Positions 20,301-31,387 of a stretch of DNA of 64,000 nt are shown here, piece after piece; positions within the stretch are counted from its first letter, which is position 1; every line of letters begins with the position of its first letter. The notes under the pieces were generated by a model. It ran no database searches, was not told the DNA's origin, and was given only the letters and a program-made list of their open reading frames with translations. Made by a program: the position numbers and the translations under genes. The DNA is taken from NCBI GenBank assembly GCA_012064415.1, contig SSNU01000247.1, positions 1,178,629-1,242,628 on the forward strand, read 5' to 3'. This DNA is from Gyrodactylus bullatarudis. Lineage: Eukaryota > Platyhelminthes > Monogenea > Gyrodactylidea > Gyrodactylidae.

Positions 20301-23300
20301 TTCCTTTATTCAATATGACTTTTGGTGACTCAGATCAAAACCGATGTTTCTCATAGAAAAAAATTTGATCTTTTTTAAAAAAATTTCATGTAACACAGTA
20401 GTAGTATTCTAGACTAGAACAACGAGCAAGGGGATCCATATCTAAAGCTACTCTCGATGAATTTGAGAATTCATGATTTTTACAAAAATCCGATCAAAAA
20501 TTTTGAAAGATTTTCTAGTTACTGATTCAAAATTTAAAGGTCTGAGAGAAATCAAACTTTGGTTTGCAAATCAACCAAAGACCTATTTAGTTTTGATGAC
20601 CTTCCTTCAAAATCTCATTAAATGACCATGCCTAATAATTATTTGAAATTCTGCGACTAGATTTTCTGATTTGAAATAAAAAAGATGAGTAACTTTTTTC
20701 TAGAACGTATAACTCTCTCATTTTTTGACGTACACAAAAAAATAGGCTTAAATGAGAGTTAAATGATCAAAATAGATGATGAAATATGTTTTAGTTCTGA
20801 AATCTCGATTCTTGTACAAATTTTTACTGAATAAGTGCTCAAAATTCGGTTTTCCAAAGTAAAATTGAGTAAGAAAATTATTACTAGCATAAAGTTTATA
20901 CCAGTTCATTCGTCTTGTCGAGCTGATCAAGAAAATGTAAATTTCATTTTTGTAGGTAATTCCTGTGAAAAGTTATAAGTCCTCAAAGTTTCGAATATAT
21001 CACCAGAGGTGACAGGCATACACACGCACGATATCACATTTTACATAAACTGTGCAGGGCATTGTGTAATGTCAACATATGTTACATACAATCTTCTCTT
21101 CCCCTAGTATTATGTGTCGCAATTCTGCCTCTTATTGACCAATCAGAGTAGAGTATTTTTCGGATCAAGATATCATTATTGTTGGAAATCGAAACCTTTG
21201 AATTTTCCTATTTGTATTCCGAAAGAAAATTAGCCAAAATCACCCTAGGTGTATCTCTTATAGTTGATGTATGAGGAAGGGAAGATATACAATATATATA
21301 CTGTGTACAATACACTTTACATAGACTTTATTATAAATTCCTTTTGTTCTCGTAAAGCTTTCCATTCTACAAAAATGTACTCCTTAACATGATGTTGATT
21401 GGATTTAATTCATATTTCAATCTCTGAGTAGTTCAGAACCTTCCCTTGATAAGATAATAATGGGGTCGAAATTTTGATAAACGTCAAGATTATATTTTAT
21501 TTAAGTCTTGTTACTTTCAAGTAATTATTATATATATATTTTTTAAGTTCTAAAATAATCATCATTCTTATGTTAAAAAGGGTCTTTCTTTTATTTGATT
21601 GTAGCTATTTTATTATAAATGGACTTGCATAATATTTGAACATTGTTTGCCTCAAATGAAGGAAATCTTTATTTATCTTGTTCTTTAGCTTTCAAGGACA
21701 AGGAACACCAAGAATCATTCAATCTTTCCATTTTTGTTGTCACCATGGATATGCATGTTATACTATACAGATTGAAAATATTCAGTGAAGGTCCCTCGGA
21801 TCTTGACAATGATGTAAGACTCTAATTTATTGATTTTTTCCCCAACTTTTGAAAATTGCTCTACGCGCTTTCATTAGGAGAAGTTACTCCAATAAATTCC
21901 TCTCAATCTATTTAGTTGAGCATTCTTCTTAGAATGTTAATTGGAATTCTTTCCAGTGCCACAAATTTCTATATCACCTTGTATATTTTATCAAACTCAT
22001 GTCTCTACAAATTTACAGGATTTTAGCATTCAACTCGATGAGGAATCTCAGATCCAATGGAACTTGAATGTCGAGACATATGGGAATCCAGTTAACCTTG
22101 AAAATAACAGGAATATAATGGAAGATAGTTTTATGATTCATTCAAGTGACAAAGTGTCAAGTTTTATTCAGCACCAGCCGCCCTCTTCTCACCCCCTCGG
22201 ACCGTCATGGCTCCGCGAAGTAGAATTGAAGATTAATGACTGTCTCCCCTTCAAGAATTCCCAATTCATCATGGAGCCCAGAGAGAGTCAAGAGGTGAGT
22301 CATCTTGGCGATTATCTTAACCTTGTCTCAATCAAATGCAGGGATAAGAGCGTCCTTAATACTTTGTTCAAGTCATTCGTTGATTCATATGCATCAGAGT
22401 GATAAATTTTTAACCAACGCATTACTAACCAACTAATTTTTAATGCATACAGACGTTAACTACTTGCAATAAACTACTTTCTAAATTCGAGGTTATTTCC
22501 CAATGAAAAATCCCTGTTAATAAACCTCTCATGAATCAACGATTAGAAAATATTCATAATTTCAACTCAAGATTTGACGGTTTTTTCAGCATCAACGCAA
22601 TACTAATTTCATAGAGGACCAATTAATGTTGTTTAGTTTTCAAGGTTCAAGTTTTTGTTTTTATTTGTATCGTTCATTTATAACAGATGACCAAAGAATT
22701 TATTGCACTCAACTGAGAATCTATTCTCTATACACTTTTCTTCTCAGCAGAATAACCATTAGAATTTATCGTTCATCCACTAAAATTACTTACACATTTA
22801 TTCTTCAGAGTTCATGCGAGTATCAACGATTAATTGTAATCAAAATTTTATTTGGTGAATTTCGTTACTCAGACATTGGCAGTGGTAGACCATAATTTTG
22901 GTTACTTTTTTACATAGGATTCGAGAACTCCTAACATTTAATTCACTTTTGGTTCCTTTTTCGTATTGCATTAGTTTTCAATTCTCAAACGTCTATAAAT
23001 ATAGATTCAGATTCCGAGTTAGATTGATAAGATACAAATTTTTAATAGAAGAATGTACAATTTTTTTCGCTTTGGTACAGTTGATATCAAAGTTATTGGT
23101 ATTATTAGTATGAAGAGGCATTCGTTAAGTAGTCTGATTCCGATAAAGTGCAAAAAATGATTAATTATAATTATTGACAAACTTTCTTGGCTGAATTTTT
23201 AGACTCATCTTATTTGAAATTATTTTAGAGTATTAAAAAACAGAGCAAAAAGACAATAATCCTCGAGAATTTTATCAAAATTATTATCTGATATTGAATT

Positions 23301-26300
23301 GTATGCATAATATGTTTTGATAGTAAAGACTCAGAGAGTTTGGAGATATATTCAACACCATATGCGAATTTCTCAAAGCATCATCAGTGGCATTGCTTTA
23401 AAAATGATAAAAGTTAATAATTTACAAATAACACTGTGCAACAAAAAAATTTTTTACGGCCACCAGCGGCCCTCAAAGTTTTTCTCGAGTTTTTTTCTTA
23501 GAAGTGGCATAACATCTCTGGATTCTTACGTCGATAAACATAAATAGGCTTAAAAGAAAGATAAATCATCAATTTAGGTAATGGTAATCTTTAATAATAC
23601 TTAAAATGTTACCATGTGTCTATTTAAGCCGACTAATTGCTCAAAAGTTGGTTTTTTTCGATTAAATTTGACAATGGAATTTTCCTGTGAATGTAATTTA
23701 TATCAAATTATTCATCTCTTCGAGCTGTATAAGAATATATAACTTTTATTTTTGTCAGATTCTCCTGTCAATAGTTATGACCTCTTATGACAGAAAAAAC
23801 TACACCACATATGTGATTTTCAGCTTGGTTGATTTTTTAGTGTTGCACCGTGTAATGAAAGAAGTATAGTAAAAGTTGAATAAAACTAGAATAATATGCA
23901 AGCTGAAAAACACCAAAACTCTCCAATAAATAGCAACAGTGGAGAGAAAAGTGAAAAAGCTCACATTGGCCAAGGTAGTTGAAGATTATAGGAATAGTTT
24001 TTTTGAACACATAGATTGGCTTTGTATGGGTTAATAAAGAATTTCTCTTTGACCCATACATCTATGCTGTCATCACCCGGGTTTTTGTACAAAATGGAAA
24101 AATTCGAAACTTAAGCAGCATGTTTCTCTTGTTTGATATGGCCTAGTCACTGCAGTATCCTTATTCAGATGATCATTTGATCTTGTTGATTGCATTCAAC
24201 TTTTTATTTATTTCATATTTACTTTACTTCCCAGTCTTGAATGTATTTAAGATTTACAGATGCTAAATATTAAATCAAGGGGTCACTTGGTGTTTAAAAT
24301 TTTAATGGCACTTTAATGTTTATCATAAGACGTTCTAATTAAAAATGGTTTTCTTCGAGATCAATAGCCAAAAATTACAATTTTCAATCCTTGAACGACA
24401 AATAATTGTTACATATTAGAGTAGGCCAAATTTTTCATTTTTTTCCAGCCTTAATCTCATTTTAAAGATCATCGAAAATTAAGCATATTTTCCTATAAAA
24501 CTATACGTTTTCGAGTTTGTTCTGATACACAAAATCTCGATTGAAAATGACAATTTTTGAACACGCGCTAAGATTTTTTCAATGAATTATACTACGAGAA
24601 AGGACAAAATTAAGCTTTTTGTTTAGTTTTTGAATTATTCTGAATAAAAATAGGACTTATTGTAAAAATAGGGTATTTTTTCACATGTTGAAAGAAAATT
24701 AGGCAGTTTTAATGATTTTAGGAAAGATGGGATTTTTCTTTATCAGAACATGAAAAAATTTCATTTTGACTTTCAAAAATGTGTTTTCCATGGTTGAAAC
24801 ATCAATTTTTGACTAAGGCATAGAACATTGTTCGGGGAAAATAAAATTTTGTATTACCCTATTACATATCCCTAATTTCACTTGATGGTCATTCATTCAA
24901 ATTTGTAAATTATCAGTGATTATTAATCCCACTTGGTTTTGTTACACCTGAAATCCTTTGCAAATATTTAACCCTCATGATCTCACTAGGCTTGTAACTG
25001 ATTAGACAAATTGTTATCAGCATAGGTGCATTGATGTCTGGATTATTGAATACTACGGGACAAGAAGACTCGTTTGGATTGGGAAATTGGATACTAAGCT
25101 GTACTGATGTATCATAAATTAAGATACATAATATAGTACAAATATCGGGCTTTATTAATTTTATGATTAATTCAAGGTTTTAAAAATATTGGAAAAACGC
25201 ATTCATCAATACAAAGTCAAATTGCGTATTTTCGTGTCACACAGTGAGAGGTTATCAAATCAATAAAGATGTATGAGAGATGGATTACTTTTGATCAACC
25301 CCTAGAATTACACATTCTATTATCTATTATCTATTTTCAATGAATTTTTACTATACAATTAGTTATGTATCTCAATAAAAATTAGTATAACTTTCAGCAT
25401 TTCTACCAAAAAACCTTATTTTATCGCATTCTGATTACCCCATGTACGATTTCCTTGGTCAATATATCCCGTTTGTAGCCTAGCTAAGTGAGCCTTCCTT
25501 CGATGATGATTCATCATTGATGACCAATATGATCTTAGATGCTTTGAAGTCGCAGCCACTGATTAACCCAAATTCTTCTTGAAATAAAGTTCCTTAACCC
25601 TTTCCATACCAGAGGTCATATAATAATTCGTTTCATCCTAATATTAAATTTACTATGGAAAAAGAGTCTAGTGAGAGTTTGAGTTTCTTAGATGTCAAAC
25701 TAACTAGGAAGGAGGATGGGTCAATACTAAGAAATGTCTACAAGAAGAAGACTGATAATGGAAAATATCTTCATTATGCCTGTTTCAGTCCTTTATCTCA
25801 TAAGGTTGGCTTAGTAATTGGTCTAGGAAAGAGGATAAGAAGAATTGCTAGTCCAGAGGAATGGCCAAAAGAAATAGAAGAGTCAAAGTTACGTTTAAAT
25901 GAAAATGGCTATCTCAACAGATTTGTTGACAAATTCATCAATATGTCTGATGATGTAGATGAAAGGGTCGACAGACATGAAGGAGAAAAGACAACTATCT
26001 TCATGAAACTTAATTTTAAAGGTGATGGCTTCAGTAATGATGTAAGGAGACGACTGGTTAATTTTATCGATCAACTTTATGATAATATACAATTAAAAAT
26101 TGTATTTAAAACTCAAAGATTATTCAGTTTGATTCATAAGGATTTACTAAAACCTGAAGAAAAGACTTTTAATTTACAAATTCCAATGTGACTGTGGAGC
26201 TTCTTATATAAGTCGTACAATCAACAAGATCAAATGATCACCTCAAGAAGGATCCAGCTGTGACCAGACACATCAAACAGGAGAATCATGAAGCTTCAAT

Positions 26301-27873
26301 TTCCAATTTCTCAATACTATATAAAAATGTGGGTGATGACAGCACGGATTTGTGGGTGAAGGAGAAATTCTTCATCAATCACTTTAAGCCAAATCTGTGT
26401 GTTCAAAAAAACTACTCTTATAACCTGCAATTACCCTGGGCTATGTGAGCTTTTTCACTTTTCTCTCCACTGTTGCTATTTATTGGAGAGTTTTGGTGTT
26501 TTTCAGCTTGCATATTATTCTAGTTTTATTCAACTTTTACTATACTTCTTTCAAAATTTGTAAAATATTATTTTCAATGAATTCTTAACTTTTATCATTT
26601 ATTATTTATGTGTCACTACTGATGAACCATAAAGAAATGTACATTTAGTGAATAAAATTACCTTTTCTTATATACCTACAAATTATTATCAAGATTAATT
26701 TCTGTAGAAGCTAAATAGTTAATCCAAAACAATGTATATTTTTTATGCATGAAATCAATGAGCAGTCTCATCAATAGTCTCGTGAAAATGGGGCAATTTT
26801 CAACCCCATTTTTACCTTAGATCTTCAATATCTAGGTTATTTTGTAGTAAGATTGAATGAAATTTAAAATATATTCTTTTTGACATTCATTGAGTCTTAA
26901 CTTTCAAATAAATCCTTTCATTGGCAAATTTTCACTCTTAATTATTCGTTCAGCTATGGTATCGAAAGGGTTAATACAGATCATCATACAAATACTAGAA
27001 TGCATCCAATTTAGTTGAATTTTTAATGATTTTAACTATTTTTTATAACGTTGAAAAACTTTTTTTTGACAGTCTGGAAAAGGAACCAGAATCACCGATT
27101 ATCTAGCTGATATTCAGGTCCAATCGAATGCCAAACGCTTTATAAAGCACAAAAAGAGTTTACGTAAAAACTCAACAATCTCGAATCATTTATCCGCCAG
27201 CTACAATGCTGATAGTAACCTCTTGGATCCGTCCAATGCCATTGAAATTGTATCTAGCAAGATGAGGATGACTCCTTCTGAATGCAATCCTAGGACTAGT
27301 TCTGGAGGTAAAAATTCCTTCCAGACAACTTCAATTAAAATTCGTAGTCTTAGCAATGACTCTTTCAGAATCAGCATGGCCTCCATCAATAGTCAGCATA
27401 ATACCAATTTAACATCAAACAGCATCTCGAGCCTTGGTGATTCCTTCTCCTCGAAATCCTTTGACGAAATTATTACCACTTCCATTGCTGAAGCTATGAT
27501 AGTAAGTTCATCTTTATGCTTGCTTTAGTTTTCTTCTTACCTCTTGAAATATTTTATTCCAACACCTTTGCAAATCTTTTCACGTAATAATTATGAAAGA
27601 ATTTGTCATGATACAAGTCTAAAAGTGTTTCCAATTCATTAGGAGGAGCCACGACGTCGAAAATCCTCTTCAAGCTCGAATTCTTTCGGTTCCAGATGTC
27701 AACAATATCCCTACAACTTTCCCCTTACCACCCCTATAGTCCAGGGCAATAGTGTTGATGGATCTTCCTCCGACATTTCCGAGCTTCAATTTTGTCCAGA
27801 CGACTTTGTAGAAACTAGCAGCTGCTTCTTTGTGGACCCTGACGAATTTGAAGAGTTGAAATTAACCAACTAA
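17355..27873 (+). CDS. BCAS3: BCAS3/Rudhira homologue
   Basis: Exons: 17355-17407, 17432-17830, 17859-17935, 17962-18104, 18147-18215, 18771-19653, 21689-21813, 22019-22294, 27073-27501 and 27643-27873. All joins keep phase and give 894 residues (human 928). The first four introns are 24, 28, 26 and 42 nt. Family blocks include GHLQFDQTGRILFVSSED, FRIFQILNHP, VFTQDSRWLTVTTNNGTVH, YAINAYGSRVSSRTHLSSR and SWLREVEL, plus an acidic C-terminus after ITTSIAEAMI. BCAS3 is a WD-repeat, beta-propeller protein with PHAF1 in autophagy and with cytoskeleton and cell polarity roles. An extra small exon between 18216 and 18770 cannot be excluded. AATAAA lies near 27929. Confidence 0.88.
18300..18540 (-). 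CDS. Possible nested small protein in a BCAS3 intron
   Basis: The minus-strand frame at 18285-18473 can be joined through a 27-nt GT-AG intron to an upstream ATG, giving about 67 residues. It starts with a hydrophobic stretch (GILILIPLSGTF) and ends basic (KHKKRLVNKKRN). This resembles a small membrane protein, but I recognise no family and the start is speculative. It lies inside a BCAS3 intron on the other strand. It may be chance. Confidence 0.25.
19654..21688. other. BCAS3 intron with repeats
   Basis: No coding exon was found. It holds a TTAACCCTTT terminus near 19825, a perfect 21-bp inverted repeat (20212-20232 and 20289-20309, starting ATAAAGGAAGAAG, 56-base loop) and a dispersed repeat at about 20690-20990. 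That repeat recurs at about 23490-23790 with shared AATAGGCTTAAA and CGAGCTG blocks. Confidence 0.6.
23490..23790 (+). repeat. Dispersed repeat, second copy of 20690-20990
   Basis: It shares ordered blocks with 20690-20990: AATAGGCTTAAA, then GCTCAAAA, then CGAGCTG followed by a long T-rich stretch and CCTGT. Both copies are in BCAS3 introns in the same orientation. No coding capacity. Confidence 0.5.
23836..24205 (-). mobile_element. Penelope-like element 3' fragment, minus strand
   Basis: The reverse strand reads through a degenerate part of the GIY-YIG-to-end region, then KEKFF-type C-terminal codons, then the shared 3' tail. It matches the copy at 26220-26570 and the two face outward in opposite directions, 1.5 kb apart. 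Frameshifts destroy the frame. It lies in BCAS3 intron 8. Confidence 0.75.
24418..24860 (-). repeat. Dispersed approx. 400-bp repeat, copy 1 of 3
   Basis: Reverse complement of sequences at about 40688-41075 and 59108-59495. The three share GAGATTAAGGCT, GTATACCAGAACAA, CAATTTTGTCCTTTCTCG and CCCTATTTTTA-type blocks in the same order. No ORF. Unclassified interspersed repeat. Confidence 0.65.
25594..26974. mobile_element. piggyBac-like TTAA element containing a Penelope-like insertion
   Basis: The left end reads TTAACCCTTTCCATACCAGAG and the right end, reversed, reads TTAACCCTTTCGATACCATAG. These are inverted ends on TTAA sites, as in piggyBac-type MITEs. The right internal part (26685-26974) recurs at 60113-60559. 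A Penelope-like copy fills the left half, so the elements are nested. No piggyBac transposase is present. Confidence 0.5.
25655..26680 (+). pseudogene. Penelope-like element, frameshifted RT end and GIY-YIG
   Basis: The first frame (25655-26191) encodes the end of the RT domain: SLSFLDVKLTRKEDGS, VYKKKTDNGKYLHYACFSP and SHKVGLVIGLGKRIRRI, typical Penelope RT-to-linker sequence. The GIY-YIG part then shifts frame: CDCGASYISRT is in the +1 frame and a stop follows. A third frame (26260-26448) carries RHIKQENHEAS...KEKFFINHFKPNLCVQK to the end. The shared 3' tail follows to about 26680. The copy is inactive and 5' truncated. Confidence 0.85.
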
Positions 27874-28116
27874 GATTGACTTTTTTACGCACACGAGAAG
27901 AATACACTTATTTATTATTTTACAAAATGAAAATAAAAGAGATTTCTTAACTTTTACCACTACCATAAATATATATTTATCTAGTATAATATTTCACACA
28001 ATAGTTTTGTAGTAATTTAATTAATTGTAAAAAGGTATTATTTGTCCCAGATAAGAAGCATGATCTGGGTGAAAATGCGTTTTTTTCGGGTTCATGTTAA
28101 AATCTGTAATATAAAA

Positions 28117-29519
28117 CTAAAGCTCTGGCTGTCTGGAGGACTGCTGAAGAAATTGGCGAGCTTTTGCCTTGCCAGACGAATCATTTTGTGGTTGACTTTC
28201 AGGAAGGCTGCAGCCAAAGTCATTAACAAAAGATTCGGGATGCTGAAAGAGAAAAATAGAACTAAAATCATACAATTTACTTTTTTTTACGAGGTAAGCG
28301 TGTGCACAGTCAGTAAGATTATTCTATGGATGGTAGACTCACGGCTGTGTAACAAATGTTATAAACAGTTTGGTTCACGTACGAACCTCGCTAAAGTATT
28401 TAATAATGCATTTTTTATCATGTAAATAAAAATGACGAATAAACAAATTTAATCTAGGTTAGAGCTTCAATAAAAGGCTTGTCTCTCGGTGTAGGGAATA
28501 AAGTACTTGGACCAGATGAATAGAAAAAAGGAGAAAATTTTGTAAATAAACTAAATGTATGAAGAAAGGGATTTACCTCGTATTGACTCTCTTCAATGTT
28601 TTTGTCATTCTGAAGAATTTCCAATGCAACTGATTTAACACTCTTGTCTTCAATTTCAGCTAGGGGAGATTCGGGAAATTGGGTTTGAATCGATTTCACA
28701 TCTACAGATACGGGCAAGTGACACTCACAAAGGAGGGCTTGCACTCCCACACTCCGGCTTGAATCAGCATCCAAGTCAACTTCTGAATTATTTTCCTCGT
28801 CACAATTCAAATCATTCATGGCCTGCAATAATTAAAAATAAAGCAAAAAACCTACCGGAGTCGATTCCCAAATCGGGCTTGGAATCTACAAAGGAAAGGA
28901 TTCTATAGAATCAAGTGTTCTAGGCCTTGGAGAGGAGATAAACGTACCTTGATATTCTAAAAAGATTAAAGTTAATAGTAAAAACTTACTTTTTTCTTTT
29001 TATTTTTCATTTGACATCCCTTGTCGCAGTTCTTAGGAACTTTCTGGGGAATTTTCGTCTCTGGTCCCATCTCTGGCAAACTATCATCAAGAACATTTTC
29101 CTTTTGGTTTTTAGTCTCTGGCATTTGAGCCATATTCCGATCGATAGTCAAGGCCTTTTTTTCGGCGTACGTTGTCAAATTGTTCTTAAACTGCCAAAGA
29201 TATCGTTTCCTTTGTGATATGGAAGCAGCAGGTATTTTGGAGATCAAAGTTCGGTAGTAGGGATTTAAATGATCTCGGATTATTTCGTCGGCTTCTGTAG
29301 TCCAAACAAGATCTCGGACGATACAAGATTCATTCTAAAATATTTATTAGCTTGAATGAGTACTTTGAGACTTTCACATGTAACAACAAAACCTGATTTC
29401 ACACCGTTGAAAATATCCCAGGCAAGAATCTCATTCATACTGCAGAAATGTAACATGCTGTAAAACTTTCTTTTTGAATTCTTATCTAACTGAGACACCA
29501 ATTGAGCAACGTCAATCAT
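28117..29519 (-). CDS. Unrecognised seven-exon gene with microexon
   Basis: Exons on the minus strand: 29519-29364, 29334-28990, 28956-28948 (9 nt, Asn-Ile-Lys), 28885-28856 (30 nt), 28822-28577, 28390-28343 and 28242-28117. All six introns are phase 0; three are 29, 33 and 33 nt. The result is 319 residues. The N-terminal 110 residues look folded (YSMLHFCSMNEILAWDIF, VWTTEADEIIRDHLNPYYR, RKRYLWQFKNNL). The middle is Lys-rich (KNKKKK), then acidic (NCDEENNSEVDLDAD), and the end is Gln/Ser-rich (QFLQQSSRQPEL). I recognise no family; a nuclear protein is a guess. Alternatively, reading through after exon 5 gives an end FIEALT at 28454. It is divergent from SNX27-like (120 bp) and convergent with BCAS3 (about 240 bp). 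Confidence 0.55.
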
Positions 29520-29639
29520 GATGGTGCTTGAGCAAAAACAATAAAAAAAAATTATAAAATTTTTAACTTTGATATAATTTAAACAAAATAAAAACCTCAT
29601 AATACTTATGTCTTTTATATGATGAGTCTTATTTGAAAA

Positions 29640-30401
29640 ATGAAAAATGAAGAAGTAAAAAACGGTCCATTTGTTGTTATTATAAAAAAACAACAGAATG
29701 GCTTTGGTCTTCATGTTAAAGGACAGATTGAAGAAGGTGGAAATGTCTTGTCCATTAACGGAAATATGTATGGTCCTATGCAACAAGTTAGTGAAGTCAC
29801 GGAATCTGGCGCAGCTTACCAGGCTGGAGTTCGTAAAGGAGATCGAATATATGAAGTGTAAGAATTTTTTATCTAATTCAATTCCAGTAATACCATCAAT
29901 GTTGAAGGCCAGAGTCACGCTTTTGTTGTTGACATGATGAAGAAAACTAAAGATACCCTAATACTAACACGTAAGCTTCCTTTAATTATTCAGATTAGTC
30001 GTACGAGAAAATGCTTCAGACTATATCGAGACATCAAACTGCAATAAACTTATATCCCAAAAACTCATCACAGTTCCGTCATTTTCGCCTATTGAAGATA
30101 ATTTTGATAGATACCATGTTTTTAATATTTATCAAAAAACCTTATTGTGCAGTAGAAGATACAGTGAATTTCATAAGTTTGACCAAGAACTCAAAATTCA
30201 ATTTCCCAGAGTCAAGTTTCTTCCTTTGCCATCCAAATCTCCTTTCAATTCGTCTCAAGAGTTTCTCAACAGAAGACGCATTGGCTTAGAGAGCTATTTA
30301 CAGAAGCGTAAATTAATTTTTTAATGCTTTTTATTTTAGTCGATGAAATTCCAGAAATAAAAGAATCAACTATTTTTAAGAATTTTCTTTCTCTGAAATG
30401 A
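29640..30401 (+). CDS. SNX27: SNX27-like sorting nexin lacking the FERM domain
   Basis: Four exons: 29640-29857, 29888-29970, 29999-30307 and 30340-30401. Introns are 30, 28 and 32 nt, all phase-consistent, giving 223 residues. The PDZ domain (about 10-105) matches SNX27: GFGLHVKGQ, EEGGNVLSINGNMYGPMQQ (the extended loop that binds VPS26), AGVRKGDRIYEVN and NVEGQSH. The PX domain (about 115-205) has RYHVFNIY, CSRRYSEF, PLPSKSPF and NRRRIGLESYL, consistent with PI3P binding. The frame then reads IKESTIFKNFLSLK and stops at TGA 30399, exactly where human SNX27 (541 residues) enters its FERM-like region. SNX27 couples PDZ-ligand cargo to retromer at endosomes. Without FERM, binding to NPxY cargo and Ras would be lost. 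Confidence 0.88.
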
Positions 30402-31387
30402 AACAAATTTGTTCACTAATCTTGCATTGCGTAATTATACAAATCAGAAATATCAAATACCCATGATTTCCATTAATTCAGAAAATATTTTAAATAAATT
30501 TTTAGCATTTCATTATTTTTTCTCTTAAAAAGTTGAAAAGCTTTACTGACAGAAAGTAAATAAAAGTATATTTCTAAATACATGATTATCATGAAGTGCA
30601 ATAATAATATTATTAAAATATGGACTTAAAATTTATAATCATTGTTGATTAAGACCCTTCTAGTTATTCTCACTGAGATCCTCAGATTGTGTTTAAACTA
30701 ATTCAATAAAATTTATTGTAAAGATATTGGAATATATCATAATCAGAATATATAAACCTTAAGCCTTAAATTTTTAAATTTTAAATAAGATTAAGATGAA
30801 ATTATTTTATTGAAATCTAAATGAAATGTTACAGACCCCTCAGCTATAAAGCAGTCCTTGACTTTTCTTTCCTTTATCCTATCTGGCTTAAAAGAATTGC
30901 TGCTTCAACAATTCTCTACACCAACTATAAAGATGAGGAAAGCGCCCTTGCATACAATACCCGTAACAAGCGACCTTTCTCAATTCTACTCAGGAACATT
31001 TTAACTTTACAAACCAGGTTCCAAATTGTGTTAAGAAATATTCCATCTTCCAACATCAAGTCCTCATGTGATTTCCTTTCCAAATGATCCCCGAAAACCA
31101 TAACACATTTTCAAACTTTTTCTCATGAACTCAGATCACTATGTATATTTTATATAATTTTTTTAAATATAAATTTCTATTCTAAAATGTAATATTTAAT
31201 ATAACATATGTTATCATTCAAAACTGTATCATCACGATATTTAAACAAAATATAATTTTTAGAAACTTTCACAGTTTGTTTTAGCCAACCAAAATTTTAT
31301 TGACTCAATTCAATTATGTTAGTTTGGCTCAAGAATAGAGATGATGACTTTCTTTATAAGGTTTTATAAATAGCATATTGTATTAAA
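30402..31387. other. Intergenic, with a possible LINE remnant
   Basis: AT-rich. An 88-codon frame at 30821-31087 includes AYNTRNKRPFS and a final IPSSNIKSSCDF, resembling the YNTR...LP..IK ending of many LINE reverse transcriptases. The upstream half is not diagnostic. It may be an old retrotransposon fragment. It does not resemble the SNX27 FERM region. Confidence 0.3.

Noticed and set aside
28042..28425. 127-codon plus-strand ORF
   Set aside because: It is the antisense shadow of two exons of the minus-strand gene (28117-28242 and 28343-28390), which have good splice sites and coherent phase.
29280..29918. 212-codon minus-strand ORF taken as one protein
   Set aside because: Its upstream part is antisense to the SNX27-like exons and its downstream part reads through a 29-nt intron; only 29364-29519 is used as exon 1.
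30821..31087. FERM-domain exon of the SNX27-like gene
   Set aside because: The sequence does not resemble the SNX27 FERM region and looks more like a LINE tail.
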